From Methanoculleus sediminis (GTDB lineage: Archaea > Halobacteriota > Methanomicrobia > Methanomicrobiales > Methanoculleaceae), in NCBI RefSeq assembly GCF_001017125.1, contig NZ_JXOJ01000001.1, positions 139,961 to 203,960 on the forward strand: 64,000 bases of DNA. Reading direction: 5' to 3'. Positions 1-8,870 of this stretch are shown here, one piece after another; the first letter of the stretch is position 1, and each line of letters starts with the position of its first letter. A program made the position numbers and the translations under genes. The notes under the pieces are model-generated. The model made no database searches, was not told the origin of the DNA, and worked only from the letters and a program-made list of their open reading frames with translations.

Positions 1-1
1 G

Positions 2-217
2 CTGACCGTCCGCGGCGTCGACCGGATCCGGAGTTACTGCTTCCTCAAGAACGGGGCGATGTACTCCATCCTGGTGCTCGGGACGATCATGCTGGCGGAC
101 AGTTTCGGGTTCCACATCCCCGCCTGGCTCTCGCCGATAGCGACGTTCGCCATCGTCGGCTACTTCCTCTACCGCTCGGTGCAGGAGCAGAAGACGGGGC
201 CGGCGGGCGCCGCGTAA
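2..217 (+). CDS. C-terminal fragment of DUF475/TerC-like integral membrane protein
   Basis: Only the last 71 codons are inside the window; the reading frame is open at the left edge and ends with TAA at 215. The fragment contains the stretch FLKNGAMYSILVLGTIML followed by a second hydrophobic segment (about residues 45-60) and a short charged tail. The FLKNGAMYS stretch resembles the C-terminal region of DUF475/TerC-related membrane proteins as I remember them. The substrate is unknown. Identification rests on this short stretch only, so another polytopic membrane protein cannot be excluded. Confidence 0.5.
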   Translation: MTVRGVDRIRSYCFLKNGAMYSILVLGTIMLADSFGFHIPAWLSPIATFAIVGYFLYRSVQEQKTGPAGAA

Positions 218-304
218 CCGGGCCCCCGGGCTCCCGGCGTCCTCTCTCGTGCCGGCTTCGTGGTTCGAAAAGGTTATCCGGGTATGGAGACGAACTATAC
301 GGCC

Positions 305-880
305 ATGACAAAACGTTCAATCGGTCCCCGAACCCTCCTCTACCCTCATCCGGACCTGATCATCGGAACCTATGACGCTTCCGGCCGTCCGGACGCCATG
401 GCCGCAGCGTGGGGCGGCATCTGCTCGTCCCGTCCGCCGTCGGTGGCGGTCTCGGTGCAGAAGGCCCGGCAGACCTACACGAACCTGGTGGGGCAGCGCG
501 AGTTCACGATCAGCGTCCCCTCGACGGAGTATGTCCGCGAGGCGGACTACTTCGGTATCGTCTCCGGCCGTGACGAGGATAAGTTCGCCGCGACCAACCT
601 GACGCCGGTGAAGAGCGACCTGGTGAACGCTCCGTACGTCGGGGAGTTCCCGGTCGTCCTCGAGTGCCGGCTCCTCCAGACGGTCGAGATCGGGGTGCAT
701 ACCCAGTTCATCGGGGAGATCCTGGACGTGAAGGTGGAAGAGAGCGTCCTCGGTGAGGACGGCAAGCCCGATATCGAGAAGATCCGGCCGTTCGCCTACG
801 ACTCGATGCGGCAGGAATACTATGGGTTCGGGAAGGTCCTCGCGAAGGCCTTCTCTGCGGGCAAAGAGTTCAAAAAATAA
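305..880 (+). CDS. flavin reductase-like (flavoredoxin) FMN-binding protein
   Basis: A 191-residue protein of the flavin reductase-like / flavoredoxin family. These are FMN-binding split-barrel proteins that pass electrons in anaerobes. Family features seen are the start KRSIGPRTLLYPHP, the GTYDASGRPDAM strand, AAWGGI, and VSVQKARQTYTN. The ATG at 305 gives the usual family length. In-frame starts at 284 (ATG) and 260 (GTG) would extend it, but a TATA-like AAAAGGTTAT at 269-278 predicts transcription starting near 300, which favours 305 with almost no leader. The electron partner is not evident from the neighbours. Confidence 0.85.
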   Translation: MTKRSIGPRTLLYPHPDLIIGTYDASGRPDAMAAAWGGICSSRPPSVAVSVQKARQTYTNLVGQREFTISVPSTEYVREADYFGIVSGRDEDKFAATNLTPVKSDLVNAPYVGEFPVVLECRLLQTVEIGVHTQFIGEILDVKVEESVLGEDGKPDIEKIRPFAYDSMRQEYYGFGKVLAKAFSAGKEFKK

Positions 881-894
881 TTTTTTCCGGAAGG
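873..894 (+). terminator. probable T-rich terminator after flavin reductase
   Basis: The last lysine codons and TAA are followed at once by a run of six T residues (884-889). Archaeal transcription often ends at such T runs without needing a hairpin. Confidence 0.45.
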
Positions 895-903
895 GCCGCC
901 CCG

Positions 904-1068
904 TCACCGCCGGCGGTCCCGTTTCACCTCGACCCACCGCTTTCTCTTACCGCACCGTTCGCACCGCTGCTCCCACTCGATGACGTTCGAGGAGTATTCG
1001 TCGTATCCCCGCTTCCTACCCCACCGGTGGAGCCCGATTCTGCAGAGGATCTGTCCGATGGCCGTCAT
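904..1068 (-). CDS. small zinc-ribbon-like protein
   Basis: A 54-residue basic protein beginning MTAIGQILCRIGLHRWG and ending in a KRDRRR tail. It has one cysteine near the N-terminus (with a nearby His, CRIGLH) and a CERCGK knuckle near the C-terminus, which could bind one zinc ion. A TTG start at 1185 would add 39 residues, but that extension is low in recognisable sequence. The opposite-strand promoter at about 1167 sits inside it, so the ATG at 1068 is preferred. No function is recognised. It converges with the flavin reductase gene and diverges from the glycine-zipper gene. Confidence 0.5.
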   Translation of the reverse strand: MTAIGQILCRIGLHRWGRKRGYDEYSSNVIEWEQRCERCGKRKRWVEVKRDRRR

Positions 1069-1166
1069 GGGTCTCTGCAGATAATCTTCCTTCGGACGGA
1101 TGAATGTTGGCTTCTCCTTTTCGTGAGCCACAACTGTGCCGGCGTTCTCTTCAGGGACGTCCGCGA

Positions 1167-1178
1167 AGGTTTTTATTG
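1167..1178 (+). promoter_or_regulatory. TATA box for the glycine-zipper gene
   Basis: GGTTTTTATTGG lies about 50 bases upstream of the ATG at 1225. A start site about 25 bases downstream leaves a leader of roughly 25-30 nt. Confidence 0.4.
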
Positions 1179-1224
1179 GATACAAAACGATCTTCTACAA
1201 TCGGAAACCGTAACGGGTGATTTT

Positions 1225-2016
1225 ATGGCGTTTATCTACTATGGGCAGGGAGTATCGTCTCTTTACGGCGATTTTGTGGAACGGCTGATGTCGCAGCTCG
1301 CGCTCAGAGGCACCGAGATCACGCACCAGAATATCGGGGATGCGTCTTCGCGGATGGACGTCCGGCATACCGGCGAAGAGGGGCACATGGAGATCACGGT
1401 CGACCGCGAGAACGTCCGGGTGAGCTACACCGTCGACCGGGAGCGCAAAGAGGTCAGGAAGGGGATCGCGGGAGCCGTCGCCGGGGCGGGCCTCGGCGGT
1501 CTCCTCGGCGGCATCATCCGGGGCGACCGGGACGTCGGCGACATCATCGGCGGTGCCCTCGGGGGCGCGGCGGCCGGCGGGGCGTACGGTGCCTATGACG
1601 GCTACGAGTCCTCCCGCGAGGACAGGACCGCGTTCGCCGAGGTGCTCGCGCAGGCGGTCAAAGACGTCGAGGACGAACTCCAGTCGATCATCGAAGGGCA
1701 GGAGGCGGCTCGCGAGGCTCTCCGCGAGCGCGGCCGGCAGAAGCGGGAGGACGATGAGGCCCGGACCGAAGAGTTGCGCGAACATCTCGAAGAACTCTAC
1801 GGCGACCTCCTCGCCGTCCAGGAGGAGATCGAGCTCGCGGCCGCCGAGGGACAGGACGTCAAAAAGCCCCGGACGCGGACGGACCGGGCCGAGACCCTCT
1901 ACCTGGAGGCGGAAGCGGCGCTCGACGACGGCAACCACGCCATCGTGAAGGCAAAGGCGAAAGCCGCCCGTGCCATGGTGGACGGCGCCCGGGAACTCCT
2001 TGACGCCGCCGAATAA
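1225..2016 (+). CDS. glycine-zipper and coiled-coil protein of unknown function
   Basis: This is a 263-residue protein. Residues 1-75 form a mixed N-terminal domain (MAFIYYGQGVSSLYGDF). Residues 80-130 are a Gly/Ala-rich double hairpin (AGAVAGAGLGGLLGGIIRG, then IIGGALGGAAAGGAYGAYDGY) typical of membrane-inserting glycine zippers. Residues 140-263 are a charged helical region rich in E, R, A and K, likely coiled coil. There is no signal peptide. A role at the membrane surface is inferred from composition only; no enzymatic motif is present. The ATG at 1225 is preferred over an upstream in-frame start at 1027 because the promoter lies between them. Confidence 0.7.
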   Translation: MAFIYYGQGVSSLYGDFVERLMSQLALRGTEITHQNIGDASSRMDVRHTGEEGHMEITVDRENVRVSYTVDRERKEVRKGIAGAVAGAGLGGLLGGIIRGDRDVGDIIGGALGGAAAGGAYGAYDGYESSREDRTAFAEVLAQAVKDVEDELQSIIEGQEAAREALRERGRQKREDDEARTEELREHLEELYGDLLAVQEEIELAAAEGQDVKKPRTRTDRAETLYLEAEAALDDGNHAIVKAKAKAARAMVDGARELLDAAE

Positions 2017-2041
2017 GTCTCGCTCTCTCCAGAACCTTTTT

Positions 2042-3160
2042 TCAGGGTATAATCTCGCAGCTGTTGTACTTCCGGTGGGCGAAGTCCTCCATCCGGATTG
2101 TTCCGTCCCGGATGAGGGTCCTGACCTCCGGGAGCGCCGCCGAGAGCGCCGAATAGAGGTTCCTGACAGTCCCGCAGACGATTCGCCGGCCTTCCTCCGG
2201 CCAGGGGCGGGTGATGTTCGAGTAGAGGCACCGGCCGCCGCAGAAGTCGCGGATATCGCACGCCGTGCAGGCGCCCCCGATCTCCGTCACCGGGAGGCGG
2301 AGGGGGTCTGCGGTGGCGATGTGCCCGGCGTAGTAGTCCTTCATCCCGACCATGATCGGGCAGGGGGCGATATGCCCGTCGGTCATGATGCTGTAGTTCG
2401 CGTGGCCGCACCCGCACCGGAGCATGGTTGGACGCGATAACAGCATATCCTCCACCGGGTCGATGAAGGGATACCACCGGAGCACCCGGCCTTCGGCCCG
2501 CATCGTCTCGACCCAGAACGCGACGAGCGACCGGATGCCGGGGTTGTAACTCTCCTCCACCCATGCGGCGTAATCGCGGAGGCGGTAGTCGCTCCAGAAG
2601 TTTGCATCCATCTGCCAGTGAACGGCCGGGAAGGCGAACCGCTCGTTCGCCGTGAGGTAGCGGACGGCCTTTACGATATCGGTGTCTTCGGTCACGGTCA
2701 TCCGGGCGATCAGTTCGCCCGCAAACCCCCCCACCGCGAGGCCGTCGAGGTTTTTCGTGATCCGGCGAAACGTCCCCTCTCCGCGGTGAGCGTCGGTAAG
2801 TTCCTCCGGTCCGTCGATCGAGACCAGGATCGTGTCGAACCGGTTCGCGGTCGCCGGTTCGAGACGGTCGAGGAGCGTGCCGTTGGTGTGCAGGATCAGC
2901 GCCGATACCGGGGCGTCGCGGGCGATCTCGCGGACGAGGTCGGCGGCGAGCAGGGGCTCCCCGCCGTAGAAGGTCAGCACGGCCTCGGGGTCCTTTTCAA
3001 GGAACCGGTAGAGGTCGGCGAGATCGATATCGAGGTCGATCGGGAGGTTTTCGTCGACGGCGATATCGGGTTGTTCCGGCGGTTCGACGGTGAACGCCTT
3101 TCCGCGGCAGTAGGTGCAGCAGAGGTTGCAGTTGTCGGTCAGGATGAGGTGGTAATACAC
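2042..3160 (-). CDS. peptide-modifying-type radical SAM/SPASM protein (AF1577-like)
   Basis: A 372-residue radical SAM enzyme starting at GTG 3160. The CX3CX2C [4Fe-4S]/SAM motif is C11-C15-C18, and TFYGGEPLL follows as the next conserved SAM-binding element. The C-terminal third carries a cysteine-rich SPASM-type region (CGCGHANYSIMTDG, CPIM, CTACDIRDFCGGRCLYS, then a last Cys) that would hold auxiliary clusters. The profile fits the AF1577 family of putative peptide-modifying enzymes, a recollection that was not searched. It diverges from the cupin gene and converges with the glycine-zipper gene. No small precursor peptide is visible beside it. Confidence 0.75.
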   Translation of the reverse strand: MYYHLILTDNCNLCCTYCRGKAFTVEPPEQPDIAVDENLPIDLDIDLADLYRFLEKDPEAVLTFYGGEPLLAADLVREIARDAPVSALILHTNGTLLDRLEPATANRFDTILVSIDGPEELTDAHRGEGTFRRITKNLDGLAVGGFAGELIARMTVTEDTDIVKAVRYLTANERFAFPAVHWQMDANFWSDYRLRDYAAWVEESYNPGIRSLVAFWVETMRAEGRVLRWYPFIDPVEDMLLSRPTMLRCGCGHANYSIMTDGHIAPCPIMVGMKDYYAGHIATADPLRLPVTEIGGACTACDIRDFCGGRCLYSNITRPWPEEGRRIVCGTVRNLYSALSAALPEVRTLIRDGTIRMEDFAHRKYNSCEIIP

Positions 3161-3262
3161 AGAGGGTCTCTTACTATTTTGTGGGCCGGATGAAAAAAAG
3201 GTGAGGATGTGGCCTCTCCCCGGGCCGCAAGACAGAATACCGTGCAGTGAGAACGGACTCCT

Positions 3263-3598
3263 ATGCCTGAAGCAAAGAAAGAGAGCCTCGCCGAGCAGGT
3301 CATCGACCCGCGCGACCTCGTCGCCTACCAGCCGGGCTCGATTGTCAGCCGGATGCTCGCCTACACGAAGTCCGGCACCATCACGATCTTCGCCTTCGAC
3401 GAGGGCGAGGGCCTCTCGGAGCACACCGCGCCTTACGATGCCGTCCTCCAGGTCATCGACGGGGAGGCCCTCGTCACCATCGCGGGCAAGGAGTACTCCG
3501 TGACGGCCGGCAACCTGATCATCATGCCGGCAACGATCCCCCATGCGGTTCACGCCGTCACCCGGTTCAAGATGATGCTGACGATGATCCATGCATGA
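3263..3598 (+). CDS. single-domain cupin protein
   Basis: A 111-residue protein with one small cupin barrel. Cupin motif 1 is degenerate (GEGLSEHTAPYDAVLQVIDGEA) and motif 2 is LIIMPATIPHAVHAV. Candidate metal ligands are the His in SEHTAP and the two histidines in PHAVH, so one to three of the usual four ligands are present. It could bind a small ligand or metal; the reaction is unknown. It is transcribed away from the AF1577-like radical SAM gene with about 100 bases between starts, so a shared regulatory region is possible. Confidence 0.8.
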   Translation: MPEAKKESLAEQVIDPRDLVAYQPGSIVSRMLAYTKSGTITIFAFDEGEGLSEHTAPYDAVLQVIDGEALVTIAGKEYSVTAGNLIIMPATIPHAVHAVTRFKMMLTMIHA

Positions 3599-3633
3599 TC
3601 CCCGGGAAGAAGGCTGCTCTCAAAACAGGTCTG

Positions 3634-3646
3634 CATGTTTTTATAT
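3634..3646 (+). promoter_or_regulatory. TATA box upstream of P-type ATPase
   Basis: GTTTTTATATGCG lies about 185 bases before the ATPase ATG. If used, the mRNA has a leader of about 160 nt; no other gene is seen in that gap. Confidence 0.4.
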
Positions 3647-3826
3647 GCGGGCGACGGATCCCCTCCCCGGTAGGTTCCGGGAGATCGGTGTTGACGGCAT
3701 TCCAGACCCCGCCGAACGGGAAGACTTCACCATCCGGTCATCCAGTGCTGATATGAATCGTCCGGCATAGCCGGGCATATCCGTTCTTCCGGGGCACCCT
3801 GCACCGCAGATCCGTGAGATGATCGT

Positions 3827-6556
3827 ATGGATACATCCCTCTCCCCCGAAGAGTCGCGGACGACGGCATGGCACGCCCTACAGGCGGAGGATGCGGCCGA
3901 AAAGCTCGCCTCGCCGGACGGTGGCCTTATGGACGCGGAGGTCGCCCGGCGGCGCGGGATCTTCGGGGAGAACGCCCTCCCGCAGAAACGGCCTCCGACG
4001 GTGCTCGAGGTCTTCCTCCGCCAGTTCACGAGCCCGCTCATCTACGTCCTCCTTGCTGCGGGGATCATCTCCATCCTCTTCGCCGACTTCACTGACGCGG
4101 TCTTCATCTTCATCGTCATCCTGATTAACGCCGTCATCGGGACATTCCAGGAGGTGAAAGCGGAACGGAGCGCAACGGCACTGCAGCAGATGCTCAAGAT
4201 CTATGCACGGGTGAGGCGGGACGGCCGGGAGGCGACTGTCCCGGCGGAGGATCTGGTCCCCGGCGACCGCGTCGTCCTGGAGTCGGGCGACCGGGTTCCT
4301 GCCGACGTCCGCATCGTCAGGGCGCAATCGCTCGCCGTCGACGAGTCGCTCCTGACCGGTGAATCGCATGCGATTCAAAAGCGTCCGGATGCCCTCGATG
4401 CCTCGCTGCCCCTGGCCGACCGTCTGAATATGCTCTATGCCGGCAGCACTATCATGAGCGGCCGGACCACGGGAGTCGTGGTCGCGACCGGCCGGAACAC
4501 CGAGATCGGGCAGATCGCCGAGACGGTCACGGCTTCCGAGATGGGCAAACCCCCGCTCGTCCTGCGCATGGAAGATTTCTCCAAAAAGATCAGCATCGCC
4601 GTCCTTGTCGCCACCGGGGTGCTTGCGATCATCGTCCTCGGCCAGGGGGTGCCCCCGCTCGAAGTCTTCTTCCTCGCCGTCGCGCTCGCGGTCTCGGCGA
4701 TCCCCGAGGGCCTGCCTGTCGCCCTGACCGTCGCCCTCTCGATCGCGACGTCACGGATGGCCGGACGGAACGTCATCGTCCGGTTCCTCGCGGCCGTGGA
4801 GAGTCTCGGGAGCTGCACGCTGATCGCGAGCGACAAGACCGGCACCCTCACGGTGAACCAGCAGACCGCCCGGGTCGTCGCCCTGCCCACGGGCGAAATG
4901 TTCTCGGTCACCGGGGCCGGGTACGCGGGCGAGGGAGAGGTTGTTAGCGAGGAGGGGAGCCCCATATCCGGTCCCGCCCGCAGCCGGCTGGAGCACCTGG
5001 CCCGGGCCGCGACGATCAGCAACGAGGCTGCCCTGGAGCGGACCGATGAAGGGGACTGGACGCACCGGGGCGACGCGATCGACGTGGCGTTCCTCGCGCT
5101 CACCTACAAGCTGGGGCTCGACCCCGCCGGTATTCGCGAGAGGGCGCCCGCCGTCGCCGAGATTCCTTTCGAGTCCGAGCGGCGGTATGCCGCCGTCTGG
5201 TATCGGGAGGGCGAGGAGACTCTGGTGGCGGTCAAGGGGGCCGTCGAGACCGTTCTCCCGTTCTGCCGGACCATGACCGCGGGAGAGGGGAGGGAGGTGC
5301 CGCTCGACCCGGACCGGGTGCAGGAGGACCTCGACAGCCTCACCTCCCGTGGCTATCGGGTTCTTGCCGTGGCTCACGGTCGGGCGGAAGGAGAGGTTTC
5401 CGCGGAGAACCCAGAGCTCCCTCCTCTCGAACTCCTCGGCCTGGTCGGATTCATCGACCCGATCCGGCCCGACGTGCCCGACGCCGTGCGGCGGTGCCGC
5501 GATGCCGGGGTCGACGTGGTGATGGTGACGGGGGATCACCCCGCAACGGCGCTCGCCATCGCGCGGGAGCTCGAGATCACCGACTCCCCCGACGAAGTTG
5601 TCACCGGCGCGGAACTGGGCGACGACGAGATCCCGACGTTCTCGGAGTTCATCGACCGGGTGCAGGGCGCCCGGGTCTTTGCGCGGGTGACGCCGCTGCA
5701 GAAACTCCGGATCGTCGAGGCCTACCGGGAGAGCGGGGCATACGTCGCGGTCACCGGGGATGGGGTCAACGACGCGCCGGCGCTCCGGAGCGCGAACATC
5801 GGGGTCGCGATGGGTTCCGGGACCGACGTCGCCAAGGATACGGCGTCGCTGATCGTCACCGACGACGACTTCGCCTCGATCGTCGCCGGGATCGAGGAGG
5901 GCCGGTATGCCTACGACAACGTCCGCAAAGTCGTCTACCTCCTGGTCTCGACCGGGTTTGCGGAGGTCCTCCTCTTCCTGATTGCCCTCCTGATAGGCCT
6001 GCCGCTCCCTCTTCTCGCGGTCCAGCTCCTCTGGCTGAACCTGGTGACGAACGGCATCCAGGACGTGGCGCTGGCGTTCGAGGGCGGAGACCCCCGCGTC
6101 ATGAACCGGCCGCCGCGACGGCCGGAGGAGGGGATCTTCAACCGGCTGATGATCGAGGAGACGGTGATCTCGGGCACGGTCATCGCGCTGGTTGCGCTCG
6201 GGACCTGGTACTGGCTTCTCTCAAACGGGTGGGACGAGTTCGCGGCCCGGAACCTGGTCGTCCTGCTGGTGGTACTCTTCGAGAACTTCCACGTCTTCAA
6301 CTGCCGGTCGGAGTACCTCTCCGCGTTCCGTGTCCCCATCAGCCGCAACTACTTCCTGATTGCCGGCGTCATTGCCGCGCAGGGCATCCACATCCTCGCG
6401 CTCTACGTCCCCTTCCTCCAGGACGTCCTCCAGCTGCAGCCCGTCTCCCTGGTCGAGTGGCTCGTACTGCTCGCCCTCGCCTCGTCGGTTGTGGTCGTGA
6501 TGGAGATCTTCAAGGCGGTCCGGAGACACCGTCCTCCCGGTCACCGGACCGGGTAG
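3827..6556 (+). CDS. P-type cation-transporting ATPase (P2, Ca2+/Na+-type)
   Basis: This 909-residue membrane pump has the complete P2-ATPase layout: an N-terminal cation-ATPase domain (about 10-75), the actuator loop with TGES (177-180), the M4 motif AIPEGLP (291-297), the phosphorylation site DKTGTLT with Asp336, and the hinge GDGVNDAPAL. M5 keeps the acidic residue of GFAEVLLF. M6 reads WLNLVTNGIQD, with Asn where SERCA has Asp, so Ca2+ is plausible but Na+ or H+ cannot be excluded. The 3' end overlaps the convergent beta-propeller gene by 16 bases. A CaCA antiporter lies close by. Confidence 0.92.
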   Translation: MDTSLSPEESRTTAWHALQAEDAAEKLASPDGGLMDAEVARRRGIFGENALPQKRPPTVLEVFLRQFTSPLIYVLLAAGIISILFADFTDAVFIFIVILINAVIGTFQEVKAERSATALQQMLKIYARVRRDGREATVPAEDLVPGDRVVLESGDRVPADVRIVRAQSLAVDESLLTGESHAIQKRPDALDASLPLADRLNMLYAGSTIMSGRTTGVVVATGRNTEIGQIAETVTASEMGKPPLVLRMEDFSKKISIAVLVATGVLAIIVLGQGVPPLEVFFLAVALAVSAIPEGLPVALTVALSIATSRMAGRNVIVRFLAAVESLGSCTLIASDKTGTLTVNQQTARVVALPTGEMFSVTGAGYAGEGEVVSEEGSPISGPARSRLEHLARAATISNEAALERTDEGDWTHRGDAIDVAFLALTYKLGLDPAGIRERAPAVAEIPFESERRYAAVWYREGEETLVAVKGAVETVLPFCRTMTAGEGREVPLDPDRVQEDLDSLTSRGYRVLAVAHGRAEGEVSAENPELPPLELLGLVGFIDPIRPDVPDAVRRCRDAGVDVVMVTGDHPATALAIARELEITDSPDEVVTGAELGDDEIPTFSEFIDRVQGARVFARVTPLQKLRIVEAYRESGAYVAVTGDGVNDAPALRSANIGVAMGSGTDVAKDTASLIVTDDDFASIVAGIEEGRYAYDNVRKVVYLLVSTGFAEVLLFLIALLIGLPLPLLAVQLLWLNLVTNGIQDVALAFEGGDPRVMNRPPRRPEEGIFNRLMIEETVISGTVIALVALGTWYWLLSNGWDEFAARNLVVLLVVLFENFHVFNCRSEYLSAFRVPISRNYFLIAGVIAAQGIHILALYVPFLQDVLQLQPVSLVEWLVLLALASSVVVVMEIFKAVRRHRPPGHRTG

Positions 6557-8466
6557 GGGGGCGGGGAGACCCCCCACCGGTAGGGGAGGAAGACCTCGTT
6601 CACCCGGCTGCCGTCGGCGAGATCGGTCATGACGACGCTCCTTGCCGAGACGGTGTAGAGGGTGTCTTCCATGAAGAGCGACCGGCGCACGGCCTCGGGC
6701 GAGTCCCAGGTGTAGGGGGATCCCTTCTCCGCGTGGGCGACCGTGCCTTTCAGGGTGAGCCCCTCCTCCGGGGTCACCGAGTAGACGTAGGCGCCCTGCC
6801 AGGTCGTGGTGCCGTAGGAGCCGGGATACTTCGATTCGGGGTTCTCCACCCGCTTTATCTCGCTCACCGGGATGACGAGGAGGTTCTTCTCTTTCGCAAA
6901 GAGGAAGGCCTTGTGGTCGCGGAGAGCCTCCGAGTCGGTTCCGGGCTCCCCGATCACGATGCTGTCGATCAGGATCGGATTATTCACGTTCGAGACGTCG
7001 AAGAGCGCGATCTTGAGGCCTTCCACCGAGACGCCGCCCCAATCGTTCTCGCTCGTCTCTTTGCCGATGCCGATGATGTGGTCGGCGTCATAGGGGTGGA
7101 GGTAATCGGAGTAGCCGGGGATCTTGAGTTTCCCGAGGATGCCCGGGTGTTTCGGGTCCGAGAGATCGATGACGAAGAGAGGATCGATCCGCTTGAACGT
7201 CACGAGATACAGCCGGTCGCCGATGAACCGTGCGGCGTATATCCGCTCGTCCGGCGCGATATGCTCGAGCGTCCCGATGGTCTCCATCGCGGGGTCGAGG
7301 ACGTAGACGTTGTTGTACTGGACCGACCCCTCACGTGTCCAGCCCTCGACGGTCGTCGCCACCCGGAGGTTCTCTCCGTATTCGTCGAGCGAGAACTGGT
7401 TCAAGAGGTGCCCGGGAACCCTGCCCATAGCCCTGTAGTCGATCCTTCCGTCACCGATCGCGAACCGGTGGACGATCGTCTCCTCCCGGCTGCCGGCGTA
7501 GTCGGGCATCGTTGCGGCGACCGGGCCGGAATAGGCGGTTCCCATGTAGCGGTAGCCGATGTAGAGGTTCTTCTGCGATGCAAAGAGGGTGGTGTCGTAG
7601 CCGAGGAGGAACGTCTCGGCGTCGGGGGTGTCCCTGTCGTTCTTGACGGAGAAGGCGCTTGCGGTGTAGAAGACGTAGTTCTGCAGCGGGGTTCCGGGGC
7701 GGTAGACGTCGGGCAGGATGGGCTCGCCGCCGTCCGTCCGCACCTCGGGGAGGACGATCTCGTCCCGTATCCAGACGGGGGCCTCCCGCGTGAGGACGTA
7801 GACGTCGTCGCCGATCATCCGGGCGTCGTAGTAACTGCCGGTGAACGTCTGGGTCCGGACCAGGTCGGGCTCGCTCCGGTCGGCGATATCGTAGATGTAT
7901 GCATGCGTCACCGTCCGCTGGATGGGAACGGGTGTTATGCTCCCTTTCACGGTGGTCATGCTCTCTTCCGTTCCGGAGGCAAAGACCACCAGGCGGTCGC
8001 CGGCAAGGAAGAGCGCCGTCGGGATGCCGTCGATCCGGGTCTCGGATACGATCTTTCCTTCCTCTGCCGGGAACGCTTCGAGAATCGCAAGTGTCTCGCC
8101 CGATATGACGTAGATGTACTTTCCGTCGTTCTTCAGGAAGTCGGCCTCGTCCACGCCCTCTACCTGCACGTTCGTGGTTGAGTAATCGCGGGCGGCCGTC
8201 GGGGCGGGCGGTGCGCTCGTCGGTGCAGGCGCGTCCATGGCGGTCTCCTGTCCGCCGGACCCCGGCAGCCAGGAGTAGCCGTTACCGTGCTCCACTCCCT
8301 GCGCGTGTTCCTTTAAGAACGCCTCGATCTCTTCTTTCGATGAAAACTTCTGCAGATCTCCCAGGGTCTCGTTCCCGGCGTCCTCCGACGCGAGGGCGGT
8401 CCCGATGATCGCGGCGATCACGAGACACCCGAGGACGACGACCAGCACCGCTTTTCGGTTCCACAT
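6541..8466 (-). CDS. secreted or membrane-anchored beta-propeller protein
   Basis: This is a 641-residue protein. Residues 5-27 form a signal-anchor helix (VLVVVLGCLVIAAIIGTALA), followed by a charged linker and a P/A/T-rich stretch (about 75-95). The rest is blade-like repeats with TTNVQVEGVDEADFLKNDG, YIYVISG and DRLYLVTFKRIDPLFVIDL. This matches the beta-propeller domain family (PF09826) known in methanogens and some bacteria. It probably faces the outside of the cell as a binding or adhesion surface; no catalytic residues are recognised. It converges on the ATPase gene. Confidence 0.8.
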   Translation of the reverse strand: MWNRKAVLVVVLGCLVIAAIIGTALASEDAGNETLGDLQKFSSKEEIEAFLKEHAQGVEHGNGYSWLPGSGGQETAMDAPAPTSAPPAPTAARDYSTTNVQVEGVDEADFLKNDGKYIYVISGETLAILEAFPAEEGKIVSETRIDGIPTALFLAGDRLVVFASGTEESMTTVKGSITPVPIQRTVTHAYIYDIADRSEPDLVRTQTFTGSYYDARMIGDDVYVLTREAPVWIRDEIVLPEVRTDGGEPILPDVYRPGTPLQNYVFYTASAFSVKNDRDTPDAETFLLGYDTTLFASQKNLYIGYRYMGTAYSGPVAATMPDYAGSREETIVHRFAIGDGRIDYRAMGRVPGHLLNQFSLDEYGENLRVATTVEGWTREGSVQYNNVYVLDPAMETIGTLEHIAPDERIYAARFIGDRLYLVTFKRIDPLFVIDLSDPKHPGILGKLKIPGYSDYLHPYDADHIIGIGKETSENDWGGVSVEGLKIALFDVSNVNNPILIDSIVIGEPGTDSEALRDHKAFLFAKEKNLLVIPVSEIKRVENPESKYPGSYGTTTWQGAYVYSVTPEEGLTLKGTVAHAEKGSPYTWDSPEAVRRSLFMEDTLYTVSARSVVMTDLADGSRVNEVFLPYRWGVSPPPYPVR

Positions 8467-8627
8467 ATCCGTTCACCTTCCGATAGAGGGAGATGCACGT
8501 CCCTATGCTTCAGGTTTGCGTAACCTACGAATATTTTCGAAGTCTTCGGGTGATGCGAAGTGCGACCTCCCCTGCGGGGAGGGAGCTTGAGCGCCGGTAG
8601 GAACGACGTTCCATGGGAACGGAGTTC

Positions 8628-8680
8628 GAGCACCGGAGGTGCGAGATGCGTGGGCAGGAACGTGAGCACCGCAGGTGCGA
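8628..8680. repeat. family A palindromic repeat, two copies
   Basis: GAGCACCGGAGGTGCGA (8628-8644) and GAGCACCGCAGGTGCGA (8664-8680) each form a GCACC/GGTGC stem with a 3-base loop. They are preceded by GTTCCATGGGAAC (8609-8621), a second small hairpin that accompanies other copies of the family in this window. Confidence 0.8.
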
Positions 8681-8716
8681 AGAACGCGAAATTCGGTAGA
8701 AAGGTGAAAAATTCCC

Positions 8717-8796
8717 CTTCGCGGCTTCGCGTTCTTCGCGTGAAGTTCTGTCGATATCCCCCAATTCACTCACGCGAAGCCGCGAAGGACGCGAAG
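8717..8796. repeat. family B inverted repeat element (CGCGAAG arms)
   Basis: The left arm CCTTCGCGGCTTCGCG...(8717-8744) and right arm CACGCGAAGCCGCGAAGG...(8767-8796) are near-perfect reverse complements around a short spacer. The same arms occur at 14874-14951, 56506-56591 and 58291-58374. Confidence 0.8.
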
Positions 8797-8870
8797 TTTG
8801 GCCTAATTACCTGTAACCCCCCTTCGCACCTTCGGTGCTCACGCGAAGAACGACGGTTCTGAACATCCTC

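Larger units (their letters stand above)
8467..8870. other. gene-free gap filled with dispersed palindromic repeats
   Basis: This 404-base gap separates two minus-strand genes. I see no credible gene. It holds three copies of the GCACC/GGTGC hairpin (8628-8644, 8664-8680, 8824-8840) and a pair of CGCGAAG-type inverted arms (8717-8744 and 8767-8796). The few open frames here simply read through the repeats. Confidence 0.7.

Noticed and set aside
1069..1185. TTG start extending the zinc-ribbon miniprotein
   Set aside because: The added part has no motif and overlaps the promoter of the divergent gene; kept only as an alternative.
5494..8181. An 895-codon plus-strand frame across the ATPase 3' half and the propeller gene
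   Set aside because: It runs through two genes with clear motifs in other frames and its composition is Arg/Gly/Pro-rich, typical of a shadow in GC-rich DNA.
8640..8845. Repeat cluster considered as a CRISPR array
   Set aside because: Units are palindromic, irregularly spaced, with no equal-length unique spacers and no cas genes in the window.
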